Origin: DATCRE01 sp964235605 | Lineage (GTDB): Bacteria > Bacteroidota > Bacteroidia > Cytophagales > Cyclobacteriaceae | DNA length: 48,509 bases | Direction: 5' to 3' | Assembly (NCBI GenBank): GCA_964235605.1 | Contig: CAXSCR010000036.1 | Span: forward strand, 1-48,509 | Part shown: piece by piece, positions 34,843 through 43,253 of the stretch | How the letters are laid out: each line of letters starts with the position of its first letter | Numbering within the stretch: position 1 is the stretch's first letter | Translations under genes and position numbers: made by a program | Notes under the pieces: generated by a model | What the model was told of the DNA's origin: nothing | The model's input: only the letters and a program-made list of their open reading frames with translations | Database searches by the model: none

Positions 34843-35484
34843 CTAATCTTTTTTTGAACGTTTAATTATATATGCTACTGAAAGATATAATGATTGATTC
34901 GTGTATTTTAAGCCCATATCATAAAAGGTTTGACTATCACCTTGGCTAAAATGCACAGTAGCATCCTTGTTGAGAACATTGGAAAGACCATGCATGTATC
35001 GAATATTTAAGCTTAACCGATCATTGAAATCATAAATAAAGCCTCCTAAAATTCCAAGATCAGATTCGTTTCCAAAATAATCTTTTACATCTGACGTTTT
35101 GCCGTGATAGTTTGCATTAGCAAATACTAAATTCCCGTAATCACCACCTGCCTCGATGGATATTTTTTTAAAAATCGGATAACGAAATGATACTGAAACA
35201 TTCAGGTATCCAATATGGATTGTAGAGGCGGCGCCCTTAAATCCCTTATCAGAAAAAATAACCTCAATCAATACTGCACTCCTGTTTGGGAATTTGTATT
35301 TATTAAAAATACCCAAATGGTAAGATGGCCTCCATTTATAGTCAGGTTGTTTACCAAACCTACCTTTGGTGTCTATCACTCTTACATTAACATAGCTAGG
35401 ACCTCCTTTAATTCCAAAATTAAATTGTCCAAAGGAACTTATGGAAGTTAGCATTAAGCTTATTATTAAAAATACTTTCATCAC
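34843..35484 (-). CDS. PorT-like outer-membrane beta-barrel protein
   Basis: 213 residues: signal peptide MMKVFLIISLMLTSISSFGQ, then FNFGIKGGPSYVNV, the glycine-rich first strand typical of PorT-family barrels. About eight amphipathic strands follow (YHLGIFNKYKF, HIGYLNVSVSFRYPIF, LYLSVAYIIKR). It is short and ends in a basic cap. Its first ~40 codons and upstream region occur in other places in this locus (36356, 38118, and a decayed start at 36587), where they are joined to other sequences. Role unknown; it may be a general surface protein whose 5' end became a recombination donor. Confidence 0.75.
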   Translation of the reverse strand: MMKVFLIISLMLTSISSFGQFNFGIKGGPSYVNVRVIDTKGRFGKQPDYKWRPSYHLGIFNKYKFPNRSAVLIEVIFSDKGFKGAASTIHIGYLNVSVSFRYPIFKKISIEAGGDYGNLVFANANYHGKTSDVKDYFGNESDLGILGGFIYDFNDRLSLNIRYMHGLSNVLNKDATVHFSQGDSQTFYDMGLKYTNQSLYLSVAYIIKRSKKD

Positions 35485-35531
35485 TATCTATATCTATTGT
35501 TAGTTTATGTATTAGCTAATTTCCTCACCTC

Positions 35532-35633
35532 TTAGTTCTGCTTCCCAACAGAGCCCAAAAGCCGAAGACTCCGAGAGAACTCAACAATGGCATCCAGCTT
35601 CCAGGCATCAATACTCTCCAAGTCAATCTGATT
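35532..35633 (-). pseudogene. Unidentified coding remnant in spacer (also at 38166-38267)
   Basis: In the spacer between the lipoprotein and the PorT-like gene the minus strand reads NQIDLESIDAWKLDAIVEF then SRSLRLLGSVGKQN and a stop. A diverged relative near 36450-36560 reads ELLAENSDAWNQKVQLV, a stop, then FSVDLLTLAYQK. The shared DAW...FS..L..L pattern suggests leftovers of one small gene, perhaps another immunity gene. Speculative. Confidence 0.3.
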
Positions 35634-35775
35634 GGATGTATGTTATCATAATTAGTTCAATAATTCTTTACACTACCAAGGATAGGAGGCCAAACCATTA
35701 ACAATCTGATGTCATCTACCAATGATAGAATTATACTCTCTTCCTTTAAAATTACTCAGTCGGTCTCGACATCTA

Positions 35776-36222
35776 CTAATGTTTAGCCACCATGTAAACA
35801 TCAGCTAGCTTTTCTCCATCATCAAGCATATAACAGGGAAACTTAAGTGTATCTGTTAATATTGTTTTGTCCATTCTAAGTACTAAAGTGTTCTTATAAG
35901 TAAAAGTAAAATCACCTATAGAGCACTTATTAAAATTTAAGTCATTGTTTATTATGATTACAAGAGTAAGAAATTTAGAGTCATACGTGCTTTTGGGTTT
36001 ACCAACAAACCAAGACTTTTCCAAAAAAACTTCTTTAATCTCTGGTAACAAGTATTCATCAGCCTTAGTATTAGAAGTAAAAACAGCAAAGGAATACAGA
36101 TATGTTTTTCTATTTTTTGAATCAGCTATGTTTTTACTTACACCTAAATGACCTTCCGTATTACAACTTATACAAAAGACGCAAAGCCAAGTAAAATGTA
36201 GGAATGAAATTCTCATATTCAT
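35776..36222 (-). CDS. Candidate immunity lipoprotein, copy A
   Basis: 148 residues, identical in sequence to the gene at 38410-38856. A signal peptide ends in a lipobox (CVFCISC, lipidation Cys20), so the mature protein is anchored in the cell envelope facing the periplasm. The body is a small alpha/beta domain (YLYSFAVFTSNTKADEYLL, KFLTLVIIINNDLNF) ending DGEKLADVYMVAKH. It lies 11 bases downstream of a chimeric ORF ending in the same residues as the RHS toxin tail, just as copy B lies 11 bases after the RHS gene itself. Immunity function is inferred from that position. Confidence 0.7.
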   Translation of the reverse strand: MNMRISFLHFTWLCVFCISCNTEGHLGVSKNIADSKNRKTYLYSFAVFTSNTKADEYLLPEIKEVFLEKSWFVGKPKSTYDSKFLTLVIIINNDLNFNKCSIGDFTFTYKNTLVLRMDKTILTDTLKFPCYMLDDGEKLADVYMVAKH

Positions 36223-36233
36223 TTTAAATTCAT

Positions 36234-36356
36234 TTATTCATTTATCACGGTTTCAGTTTCAATATCAAAGCTCTGCCCTCCTTTAATTCCAAAATTAAAT
36301 GGACCAAAGGAACTTATGGAAGTTAGTATTAATGCCAGTATTAAAAATGTTTTCAT
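36234..36356 (-). CDS. Chimeric small ORF: PorT-like signal peptide joined to RHS tail end
   Basis: 40 codons, too short for most gene finders. It begins MKTFLILALILTSISSFG then PFNFGIKGG, the start of a PorT-like gene. It continues in frame as QSFDIETETVINE, the exact last residues of the RHS protein. The junction falls in AAAGGAGGG, which both parents have (IKGG in the barrel gene, IKEGQ in the RHS tail), consistent with recombination at microhomology. The product would be an exported peptide without a toxin domain. Whether it is expressed is unknown; it may just be scar sequence. Confidence 0.6.
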   Translation of the reverse strand: MKTFLILALILTSISSFGPFNFGIKGGQSFDIETETVINE

Positions 36357-36720
36357 TATTATCTATACCTGTGTTAATTAAATTTATTTGTCTTTTACTT
36401 TATCAATGATCTCTGAACTACGTATCTGGTGAAGCAACAACTACTCCTCATTCTTGACATTTTCTGATATGCCAGCGTAAGCAGATCAACAGAGAACTAA
36501 ACTAATTGAACTTTCTGGTTCCAAGCGTCAGAGTTCTCTGCGAGTAACTCTGATCGGGAGGAAAGGTTTTATTAAAAATATTTTCATCTATATCTAGTTT
36601 ATTTATTTATACTGTCGTACCGCCGTTATTTGCATTTTTTACCAACTAATATTTCTATTCACTTTCATCTGTACATTCTTTATCAGGGCTGTGTAGACAC
36701 AGACCTGGGAATTGGCCGCA
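36357..36720. other. Spacer with decayed PorT-like start
   Basis: No intact gene. At 36587 (minus strand) MKIFLIKPFL and the preceding leader resemble the PorT-like start again, but the frame ends after 19 codons. A hairpin CAGAGTT...AACTCTG is centred near 36540, and a coding remnant related to 35532-35633 overlaps it. Confidence 0.45.
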
Positions 36721-37119
36721 CTATTTGGTACTTTCCTTTACTATATAAACATCCCCTAATTTTTCTGAAACTCTGATGATATGCAATTTATTCTCCTCAT
36801 CCTCGGTCAATGAAGTGTTCATCATTATTCGATACCCGATGCCCTGCGGTTTTGTAGTCCAGTACCAGGTCCATTGTTTCCAAAGCTCCTCGACCTAAGC
36901 TTCTTTTATTTTAAAATTTATTGAGCTGTCTGCTGAATGGAAAGAAATAAGTTCAAGGTCACCTGTATAAACGCCTCGTTCAATTGCCTCTTCTTTTGAT
37001 TCAGAGAATGAAAGACCACGGCCACCGTGATTGATGAAGTCAAACCGCAATGACTTAACGAATTTCGGTAGGATGAAAATCAAAATTAGAATCGATAATA
37101 ATAGTGCAATCTTTTTCAT
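36721..37119 (-). pseudogene. Immunity-type membrane-anchored protein, interrupted by TAG
   Basis: From the ATG at 37119: membrane anchor KKIALLLSILILIFILPKFV, then LRFDFINHGGRG, KEEAIERGVYTGDLELISF and FKIKEA, where a TAG (36895-36897) stops the frame. The same frame goes on VEELWKQWTWYWTTKPQG, NTSLTEDEENKLHII and SEKLGDVYIVKESTK to a TAG at 36721. The intact paralogue at 37167-37700 has Trp at the stop position (EAWVEKIW), so TGG has become TAG. The end, EKLGDVYIV, resembles EKLADVYMV of the 148-residue lipoproteins rather than its own paralogue, suggesting exchange between immunity genes. Confidence 0.75.
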
Positions 37120-37120
37120 A

Positions 37121-37160
37121 TTAATCTTTAACAACCCCTTTGTACTTAAGTGGAAGGTCT
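37121..37160 (-). pseudogene. End of a lost toxin tail before the interrupted immunity gene
   Basis: In the gap before the ATG at 37119 the minus strand reads ILDLPLKYKGVVKD and TAA, one base from the ATG. It matches the end GELQYKGVVED of the displaced tail at 37.72 kb, which likewise stops just before an immunity gene. Only this short end remains. Confidence 0.45.
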
Positions 37161-37166
37161 AAAATT

Positions 37167-37700
37167 TTATTTCCACTTTACCACCAATACAAGTTCTCCA
37201 ATAATATTGCTATCAGTAAAATCTAAATTACTTTTCCTAAGTACATTATACGTGATCGTATCTGATTTCGGTAATTCTTTAATAGTACCAGAACATCCAC
37301 CACCAGCACATCCCAGACCTTCATAATTACCCAATGCTGATATTCTGTTATTGATCAGATGCAATTTATTTTCTTGATCTTCAGTCAACGAGGTAAGTAT
37401 TTGTATGCTACAGCCGGTATTGTCTTCTGGTATCGTAGCCCAATACCAAGAACCTCGTCTCCAAATTTTCTCAACCCAAGCCTCTTTTATTCTAAAGTTT
37501 ATTGAGTCCCTCATGGAATGAAAAGAAACAAGTTCAAGATCGCATATATAGACACCCCGTTCAATTGATTCTTCTTTGGAGATCGAACTTGAAGGACCAT
37601 ATCCACCATGATTAATAAAATCATACTGTAATGATTTAAAAAAAATTGGTAAGATTAACACCGTTGACAAAATCACGATTACAATTATAATTTTTTTCAT
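37167..37700 (-). CDS. Candidate immunity protein, membrane-anchored
   Basis: 177 residues from the ATG at 37700; a TTG start 60 bases upstream is in frame but would put 20 polar residues before the anchor and overlap the toxin tail. N-terminal hydrophobic segment (KKIIIVIVILSTVLILPIFF) acts as anchor or uncleaved signal. The body contains YDFINHGGYG, RGVYICDLELVSF, SWYWATIPED, LTEDQENKLHLINN and a cysteine cluster GLGCAGGGCSG. No database family is recognised by eye. It lies 16 bases after the end of a displaced toxin tail, so its partner is probably that tail; the role is inferred. Confidence 0.65.
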   Translation of the reverse strand: MKKIIIVIVILSTVLILPIFFKSLQYDFINHGGYGPSSSISKEESIERGVYICDLELVSFHSMRDSINFRIKEAWVEKIWRRGSWYWATIPEDNTGCSIQILTSLTEDQENKLHLINNRISALGNYEGLGCAGGGCSGTIKELPKSDTITYNVLRKSNLDFTDSNIIGELVLVVKWK

Positions 37701-37716
37701 ATCATCTAGCCCGTTA

Positions 37717-38118
37717 TCAATCTTCAACAACTCCTTTATACTGAAGCTCTCCAATTTCAATCGTTCCCTTGGGAAGTTGTTCCTTTATGAGGTAAAATGT
37801 CTACCAATGATGATAACCTTGATAAGATTGAAAATCAAATGGTCGATTGTTTGTAAAGTGATTAATCATTGCATCAAAGGTAACATTAGGCCTTACCATT
37901 GCGCCAAAGCGTCCTGGTAATATCCCTTGTTCAGCTAATGGCTGGGTACAGTTTTGTATACAGTTAGAATTAATAACATCATAAGGGCTCAACGTACCTT
38001 TGGTGTCTATCACTCTTACATTAACATAGCTAGGACCTCCTTTAACTCCAAAATTAAATTGGCCAAAGGAACTTATGGAAGTCAGCATTAAGCTTATTAT
38101 TAAAAATACTTTCATCAC
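37717..38118 (-). pseudogene. Chimera: PorT-like signal peptide fused to displaced RHS toxin tail, with internal TAG
   Basis: Starts MMKVFLIISLMLTSISSFGQ and FNFGVKGGPSYVNVRVIDTK like the barrel gene. It then changes at TKGT to LSPYDVINSNCIQNCTQPL, AEQGILPGRFGAMVRPN and FDAMINHFTNN, a tail not found in barrels. A TAG at 37801-37803 ends the 105-codon ORF. The same frame continues TFYLIKEQLPKG and GELQYKGVVED to TGA at 37717. YDVINSNC aligns with YKVIGASC of the main RHS tail, the presumed catalytic Cys half of a permuted papain-like fold; the His half is missing. Likely inactive, but still capable of export. Confidence 0.7.
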
Positions 38119-38902
38119 TATCTATATCTATTGTTAGTTTATGTATTAGCTAATTTCCTCACCTCTTAGTTCTGCTTCCCAACAGAGCCCAAAAGCCGAA
38201 GACTCCGAGAGAACTCAACAATGGCATCCAGCTTCCAGGCATCAATACTCTCCAAGTCAATCTGATTGGATGTATGTTATCATAATTAGTTCAATAATTC
38301 TTTACACTACCAAGGATAGGAGGCCAAACCATTAACAATCTGATGTCATCTACCAATGATAGAATTATACTCTCTTCCTTTAAAATTACTCAGTCGGTCT
38401 CGACATCTACTAATGTTTAGCCACCATGTAAACATCAGCTAGCTTTTCTCCATCATCAAGCATATAACAGGGAAACTTAAGTGTATCTGTTAATATTGTT
38501 TTGTCCATTCTAAGTACTAAAGTGTTCTTATAAGTAAAAGTAAAATCACCTATAGAGCACTTATTAAAATTTAAGTCATTGTTTATTATGATTACAAGAG
38601 TAAGAAATTTAGAGTCATACGTGCTTTTGGGTTTACCAACAAACCAAGACTTTTCCAAAAAAACTTCTTTAATCTCTGGTAACAAGTATTCATCAGCCTT
38701 AGTATTAGAAGTAAAAACAGCAAAGGAATACAGATATGTTTTTCTATTTTTTGAATCAGCTATGTTTTTACTTACACCTAAATGACCTTCCGTATTACAA
38801 CTTATACAAAAGACGCAAAGCCAAGTAAAATGTAGGAATGAAATTCTCATATTCATTTTAAATTCATTTATTCATTTATCACGGTTTCAGTTTCAATATC
38901 AA
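37995..38902. repeat. Copy B of ~0.9-kb duplication (immunity cassette)
   Basis: Counterpart of 35361-36268, offset 2634. On its right it continues into the genuine RHS toxin tail, while copy A continues into a PorT-like start. Copy B is therefore likely the original at the right junction. Confidence 0.92.
38410..38856 (-). CDS. Candidate immunity lipoprotein of the RHS toxin, copy B
   Basis: 148 residues, same protein as the copy at 35776-36222. Lipobox Cys20; small envelope-anchored domain. It starts 11 bases after the RHS stop codon, the usual place for a cognate immunity gene of a polymorphic toxin. A lipid-anchored periplasmic location would fit protection from a peptidoglycan- or envelope-acting toxin. 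This is an inference; no characterised homologue was recognised. Confidence 0.72.
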   Translation of the reverse strand: MNMRISFLHFTWLCVFCISCNTEGHLGVSKNIADSKNRKTYLYSFAVFTSNTKADEYLLPEIKEVFLEKSWFVGKPKSTYDSKFLTLVIIINNDLNFNKCSIGDFTFTYKNTLVLRMDKTILTDTLKFPCYMLDDGEKLADVYMVAKH

Positions 38903-41735
38903 ATCTCTGACCCTCCTTTATTTCAATTGGCTCAATAAATTCAAAAGTCGGAACTGGTAACCTTTCAACTTTTCCACCTATTGTCATAAAGTTTTTCATA
39001 AACCAAAAATCATCATTTGGCCAATAGCCTCGATAAAAACCTAGTCCGGTTTTATCCAATGCACAATCCCATGTACCCTCGCAGCTAGCGCCAATTACTT
39101 TATAATACCTTTTTACTTCTTTACTAGCGGCTTCCATTATGGCTGCATCTGTTTTTGCGTCAGTGTGAATTAAAAGGGCCCGATCGAATAATGTATTTCG
39201 TTCCGCATCTTTGTTATACTCTCCATTAAAAAAATCATCAAGAGAGCCGACCCTTACACCATCTTGATAGCCATAAGACTCGCCCAACATCCCATGTGTT
39301 TCGGTTCCATTTTTTGAATATAGATACCATACACCAGCTTTGCTAACAAGAATAGCTGCATGGCCTAAGCCATTAGCACCATTTCTGTCGTTCAAAAGAA
39401 TTACATCCCTTCCATCAGGATCTCCATATATTATAGGATTATTACGCATAGCTACATATGGAGATACTTTTCTTCTTATTGGATCTACTCGAGTCCACCG
39501 TCCTATAACAGCATCATACTCTCTGGCTTCAAAGTGATTCCACCCAGTCTCTTCATCCTTCTCAGCAAACTGACCCTGGTAACCATAGCGATATAAGTCT
39601 CTATTAATTTGCCTGTCTTTTATGGCCAAACCATAGGGATAAAAATCACCGCCGGCGACAATATCTGAATAACTGTGCGTAACTTTTAAATCATCAAAAT
39701 AAACGTCTATATTCTGGTCGCTCTCATTGGAGACATAAATATAAATGAAGCCTTCCTTCTCGATGATGATATTTTCTAACATTAACTTTTCATGCGTATG
39801 AATATCAGGATTTGTAACTGGTATTTTCGCTTTATCCGATAACTGGTCAAAATCAAATTTCTGAAGCCTTCCATCGTTATCAAACAGAAGATAATTTAAA
39901 AAGGCACGTGGCTGATCATCGTCCAATTTTGACCATACTGGTAGGGCTCCGAACGCGGATGTATTTACAACACTAAAAATCGCTCCATCGATTACTGGAC
40001 TCTTGAAGGTATTAGTAAGAAAACCAGCGAGGTTTTCTATAATGTCACTGTTCTTCGCATCAAAATTTGTGTATTTCGCAAAAACTTCCGTACTGATAAC
40101 ATCACCTGGGTGAACTGGTACCATAATGCCCGTACCTATTGGATCAGGTTGTGAAACTCCTCCGGGCTTATTGTTTATCCTGTTTACTTTCGTCGGTTCA
40201 TCGACATGGTAGTCCTTACCATCGACTGTAAAATCCGTTGGGGTATGATTGATAAAAGCAGGAGCAGTAGAGCGTTTGATTTTGAAGCCATATTCATCTG
40301 ATTCTTTAATGGCCATTTCGCTTTCCATCGTAGCCAGATATTCTGCGCTTATACTGTCCCCTATTACAGCCCGAACATTTCCTAAATGATCACTTAACTC
40401 ATAGTTCATAACGCCGGCCCTGTTATACATGCCGATTCTACTATTCCCATATACAGGGACTTCTGTAAGCTTAAGTCCTTGCAGTCCACTCACAAACTCC
40501 TCATAGCTGCTTACAACATTGCCAGCAGCATCACGAACATACCATGTACGTAGTAATGGTTCGTAATATTCATTATAAGTCGTCTTATTTAATCGAAAAC
40601 CTCGGTCGTCATAGACAAATGTGGTTATGGCTTGATTATGATCCTTATCAGCATATACGCCTGTGACTTTTCCGCTTAAATTATATACTACAAATTTTGA
40701 TTTATCTTTTTCAGTTTCCTGGGTCATGCGGCCTAGATTGTCATAAGTATAGCTCCTAAAAGTTTCACCTCCCTGATTTATGCTTTCGAGCATATTGGTA
40801 TTAGTTCTATACTTATATGAAAAATCGGCAATAGGTTTTCCGTCACTCGCATTACGTTTTAATCTGGCAATATTGCCATTAGCATCGTAACCCTCTAACT
40901 GCCCACCATTCGCACTATAGTTAATCACTTCTTCATGATAATTTAATCCGCCGCCTGTAAATACGTTGTTATGAATCAAACCCCAGTCAGCTTTTTTAAA
41001 TTGATTACGCTGATCATACTGATAGGCATAAGCGAACTGTTCATTGGGTTCAATAGGGCTATGCCAGCGTGTCGCTTTTATTAGACCAGTATATAGATCA
41101 TCCCCAGGTATAGTTACAGAAGCTCCGGCTTTACCATCTGCACTTACATAATCATCTTTATAATAATCAATTGATATCCCGAACACATCCCTCCTGAAAC
41201 GGTTATTGCCATCTCGACCAGGATCTTTTATGATGGATGGATCTGCATTGTTAATGCCTTTCAAGGTACCATCAGCTGTATAAACAAAATCAATTCCTTG
41301 CAGTTTCTTAGCGAGTTCTATACGTTTCAATGGACCGTGTATGTAATAATAATAGGTAGCCTGCAGTTCAAGTAAACCAGAATTTTCTATTTCGCCCGTA
41401 GTTTTATTATAGCTGATACCTTCATTAATTAACTTCCCGGATTTATTATAAACAAGCTGTTCGCGAGATGTATAAACTTTCTTCAACCTACTATCAGCAT
41501 CATATTCATAAAAATGAATAAACTGATCTTTAGTCCCATTTACATTTTCAATATCTTCACCTTTTTGATATGTTATGTCCTGGATTTGGCCAGTAGGGCC
41601 ATAGCGATAATCAAGGGTTTTTACGCCTAAACCCGTTATCTCTTGAACCATCCACTCTACGCGCCCTTGTTCATCATAGCTATACCATGATATTACATGA
41701 TCTTCATCTTGAAGCGGATTAGGATTGTAATTCAC
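38868..41735 (-). CDS. RHS repeat-associated core protein with C-terminal toxin tail
   Basis: 955 codons, the last segment of a larger RHS gene. YD-type repeats run through the first ~480 residues (YSYDEQGRVEW, YEYDADSRLKKVY, YTYDNLGRMTQET, DHLGNVRAVIGDS). The RHS core YRYGYQGQFAEKDEETGWNH, FEAREYDAVIGRWTRVDP and NNPIIYGDPDG ends near residue 777. The 178-residue tail has GLGHAAILV (His792) and YYKVIGASCEGTWDC (Cys885). This order and spacing resemble permuted papain/NlpC-like amidases, suggesting an envelope-acting toxin. The frame is open upstream beyond this start to a TAA at 41787; the true N terminus is in the fragments further upstream. Confidence 0.85.
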   Translation of the reverse strand: MNYNPNPLQDEDHVISWYSYDEQGRVEWMVQEITGLGVKTLDYRYGPTGQIQDITYQKGEDIENVNGTKDQFIHFYEYDADSRLKKVYTSREQLVYNKSGKLINEGISYNKTTGEIENSGLLELQATYYYYIHGPLKRIELAKKLQGIDFVYTADGTLKGINNADPSIIKDPGRDGNNRFRRDVFGISIDYYKDDYVSADGKAGASVTIPGDDLYTGLIKATRWHSPIEPNEQFAYAYQYDQRNQFKKADWGLIHNNVFTGGGLNYHEEVINYSANGGQLEGYDANGNIARLKRNASDGKPIADFSYKYRTNTNMLESINQGGETFRSYTYDNLGRMTQETEKDKSKFVVYNLSGKVTGVYADKDHNQAITTFVYDDRGFRLNKTTYNEYYEPLLRTWYVRDAAGNVVSSYEEFVSGLQGLKLTEVPVYGNSRIGMYNRAGVMNYELSDHLGNVRAVIGDSISAEYLATMESEMAIKESDEYGFKIKRSTAPAFINHTPTDFTVDGKDYHVDEPTKVNRINNKPGGVSQPDPIGTGIMVPVHPGDVISTEVFAKYTNFDAKNSDIIENLAGFLTNTFKSPVIDGAIFSVVNTSAFGALPVWSKLDDDQPRAFLNYLLFDNDGRLQKFDFDQLSDKAKIPVTNPDIHTHEKLMLENIIIEKEGFIYIYVSNESDQNIDVYFDDLKVTHSYSDIVAGGDFYPYGLAIKDRQINRDLYRYGYQGQFAEKDEETGWNHFEAREYDAVIGRWTRVDPIRRKVSPYVAMRNNPIIYGDPDGRDVILLNDRNGANGLGHAAILVSKAGVWYLYSKNGTETHGMLGESYGYQDGVRVGSLDDFFNGEYNKDAERNTLFDRALLIHTDAKTDAAIMEAASKEVKRYYKVIGASCEGTWDCALDKTGLGFYRGYWPNDDFWFMKNFMTIGGKVERLPVPTFEFIEPIEIKEGQRFDIETETVINE

Positions 41736-41786
41736 CTTTTTTGTATATGATATAGCACCGTTTACGAAGCGTTGATTTCTTTCAAT

Positions 41787-43253
41787 TTAAAAATGAGGAA
41801 TGGCGGCATCAAGTTCATCGTAGTAGGTATACAATCTTTCTTTTTTAATACCAATCCTTTCAGGATTTGCACTTTCATCACCCACTTCAGTAAGCCCTCC
41901 ATTTGCATTTGTAACTTCAAGTATCGCTTTCATCGCACTTGAATTAAATGCTATACTAAGGATATTCATAGTATACTCACCTGATTCAATTGGCCGGCCC
42001 GATTTATCATAATTGGTATATGAATAACGCTGGGGTAAAGCGTTACGTTGCTCTTCATTTTGAGAAAACCGAATTCTTCCATCTTTTCGATAGATATACT
42101 CTGAGCGGCTTATTCCATTCTCAGCATTACCTCCTGCGGTCTTCTCTTTAATTTCCATAAGGAGACCTTTGCTATATTTACCAGTATGAGCATAGGCAGG
42201 TGATGGATTCCCTTCGCCACGTGCTACCCCTCCATCTTTCTCTGAACTACCTATAAAGTACTCAGCATTCGAAACGGCAATTTCATTATATCTAGCATTT
42301 GAGACACTGGCAACAACTTTATTTTGATCTAGATTTAGCCTCGTCGCGGCAAAATTTTCGTTGATGTCCTTCGCTTCAAGTACGTGAGAGTAAATGTCAC
42401 ACAATGTAACCTCACTTGTTTTTTGCCAGAACTCATCAACTTTATTGGCATTATTCCAATTGGTAAAAGGATGGCCTTTAAAATTTTGGACGCGGTCAGT
42501 ACCATTATCATAAGGATAGGAGCCATCTGAGAGTAACGCTTGCTGCCCATTCCATTGATAACCCGCATGCGAACGCCAAATATTGACTTGGGGTTTACTT
42601 AAATTCAAAACGGGAATTTGGTCACTCCATGCGTTAATCGAAGCTGATAGCAAACCAGTACGTTGATTTGCTCCATTAACAACATAGGTATATTGCTCAG
42701 ACTGCTGAGTAAGCATATTTTTATTGCCTATGTTATCAACCTTTATTCCCATACCACTGTAGTTCTCATATGCCGGCACACTAACAGATAAATATCGATT
42801 ACCATAACTATCTGTAGTTAAGACCTGTGAAACTTCCCCAGAGTAAAAATCAAAGGCTATGTTTTCAGTTTGATTTTTCATGCCGGTTAAACGATTGTAG
42901 TTGTCTTGGCTAGTTTGCACAACTGGATATGTCTGCAACTGACTAATCGTTGCTATTAGATTTCTTCTAGATGGTGTAAAATATATCGGATCATCAGCAT
43001 ATGGCTTTCTCTCTTTAAACTTATAAAATATTAATCTTGCGCTGGCGAAAGTTTCATCAGTTACACCTTGATTCTTAAACTTGGTAGCTAGGTCGTCTTC
43101 ATAATGTGGATTATTATCATGTAAATAGTGATTTGTGGATTTTGAAATAATCTGTTTATTATTATCAAATAAGGTTATACTTTTTAGATTGCCTACACGT
43201 GTTGAATAGTCTTTAAGCTCAATATTTCTATAATATGCATCGTTATAACTCAA
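41787..43253 (-). pseudogene. RHS gene, third segment
   Basis: 488 codons of RHS body (SYNDAYYRNIELKDYSTRVG, NLKSITLFDNNKQIISKS, RLTGMKNQTENIAFDFYSGE, YIYRKDGRIRFSQNEEQ) ending AAIPHF and TAA at 41787-41789. After that stop the same frame reads IERNQRFVNGAISYTKKVNY straight into the 955-codon segment. The break is therefore a single nonsense codon (from AAA or CAA), with nothing deleted. At its 5' end it meets the previous segment by a one-base frameshift. Confidence 0.8.

Larger units (their letters stand above)
35361..36268. repeat. Copy A of ~0.9-kb duplication (immunity cassette)
   Basis: From TACCTTTGGTGTC to AATATCAAA this block matches 37995-38902 at a constant offset of 2634. Three substitutions are visible near the left end; otherwise I found no differences, including the whole 148-codon gene and its flanking spacers. 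It comprises the 5' part of a PorT-like gene, a ~290-base spacer, the lipoprotein gene, and the last codons of the RHS gene. Confidence 0.92.
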
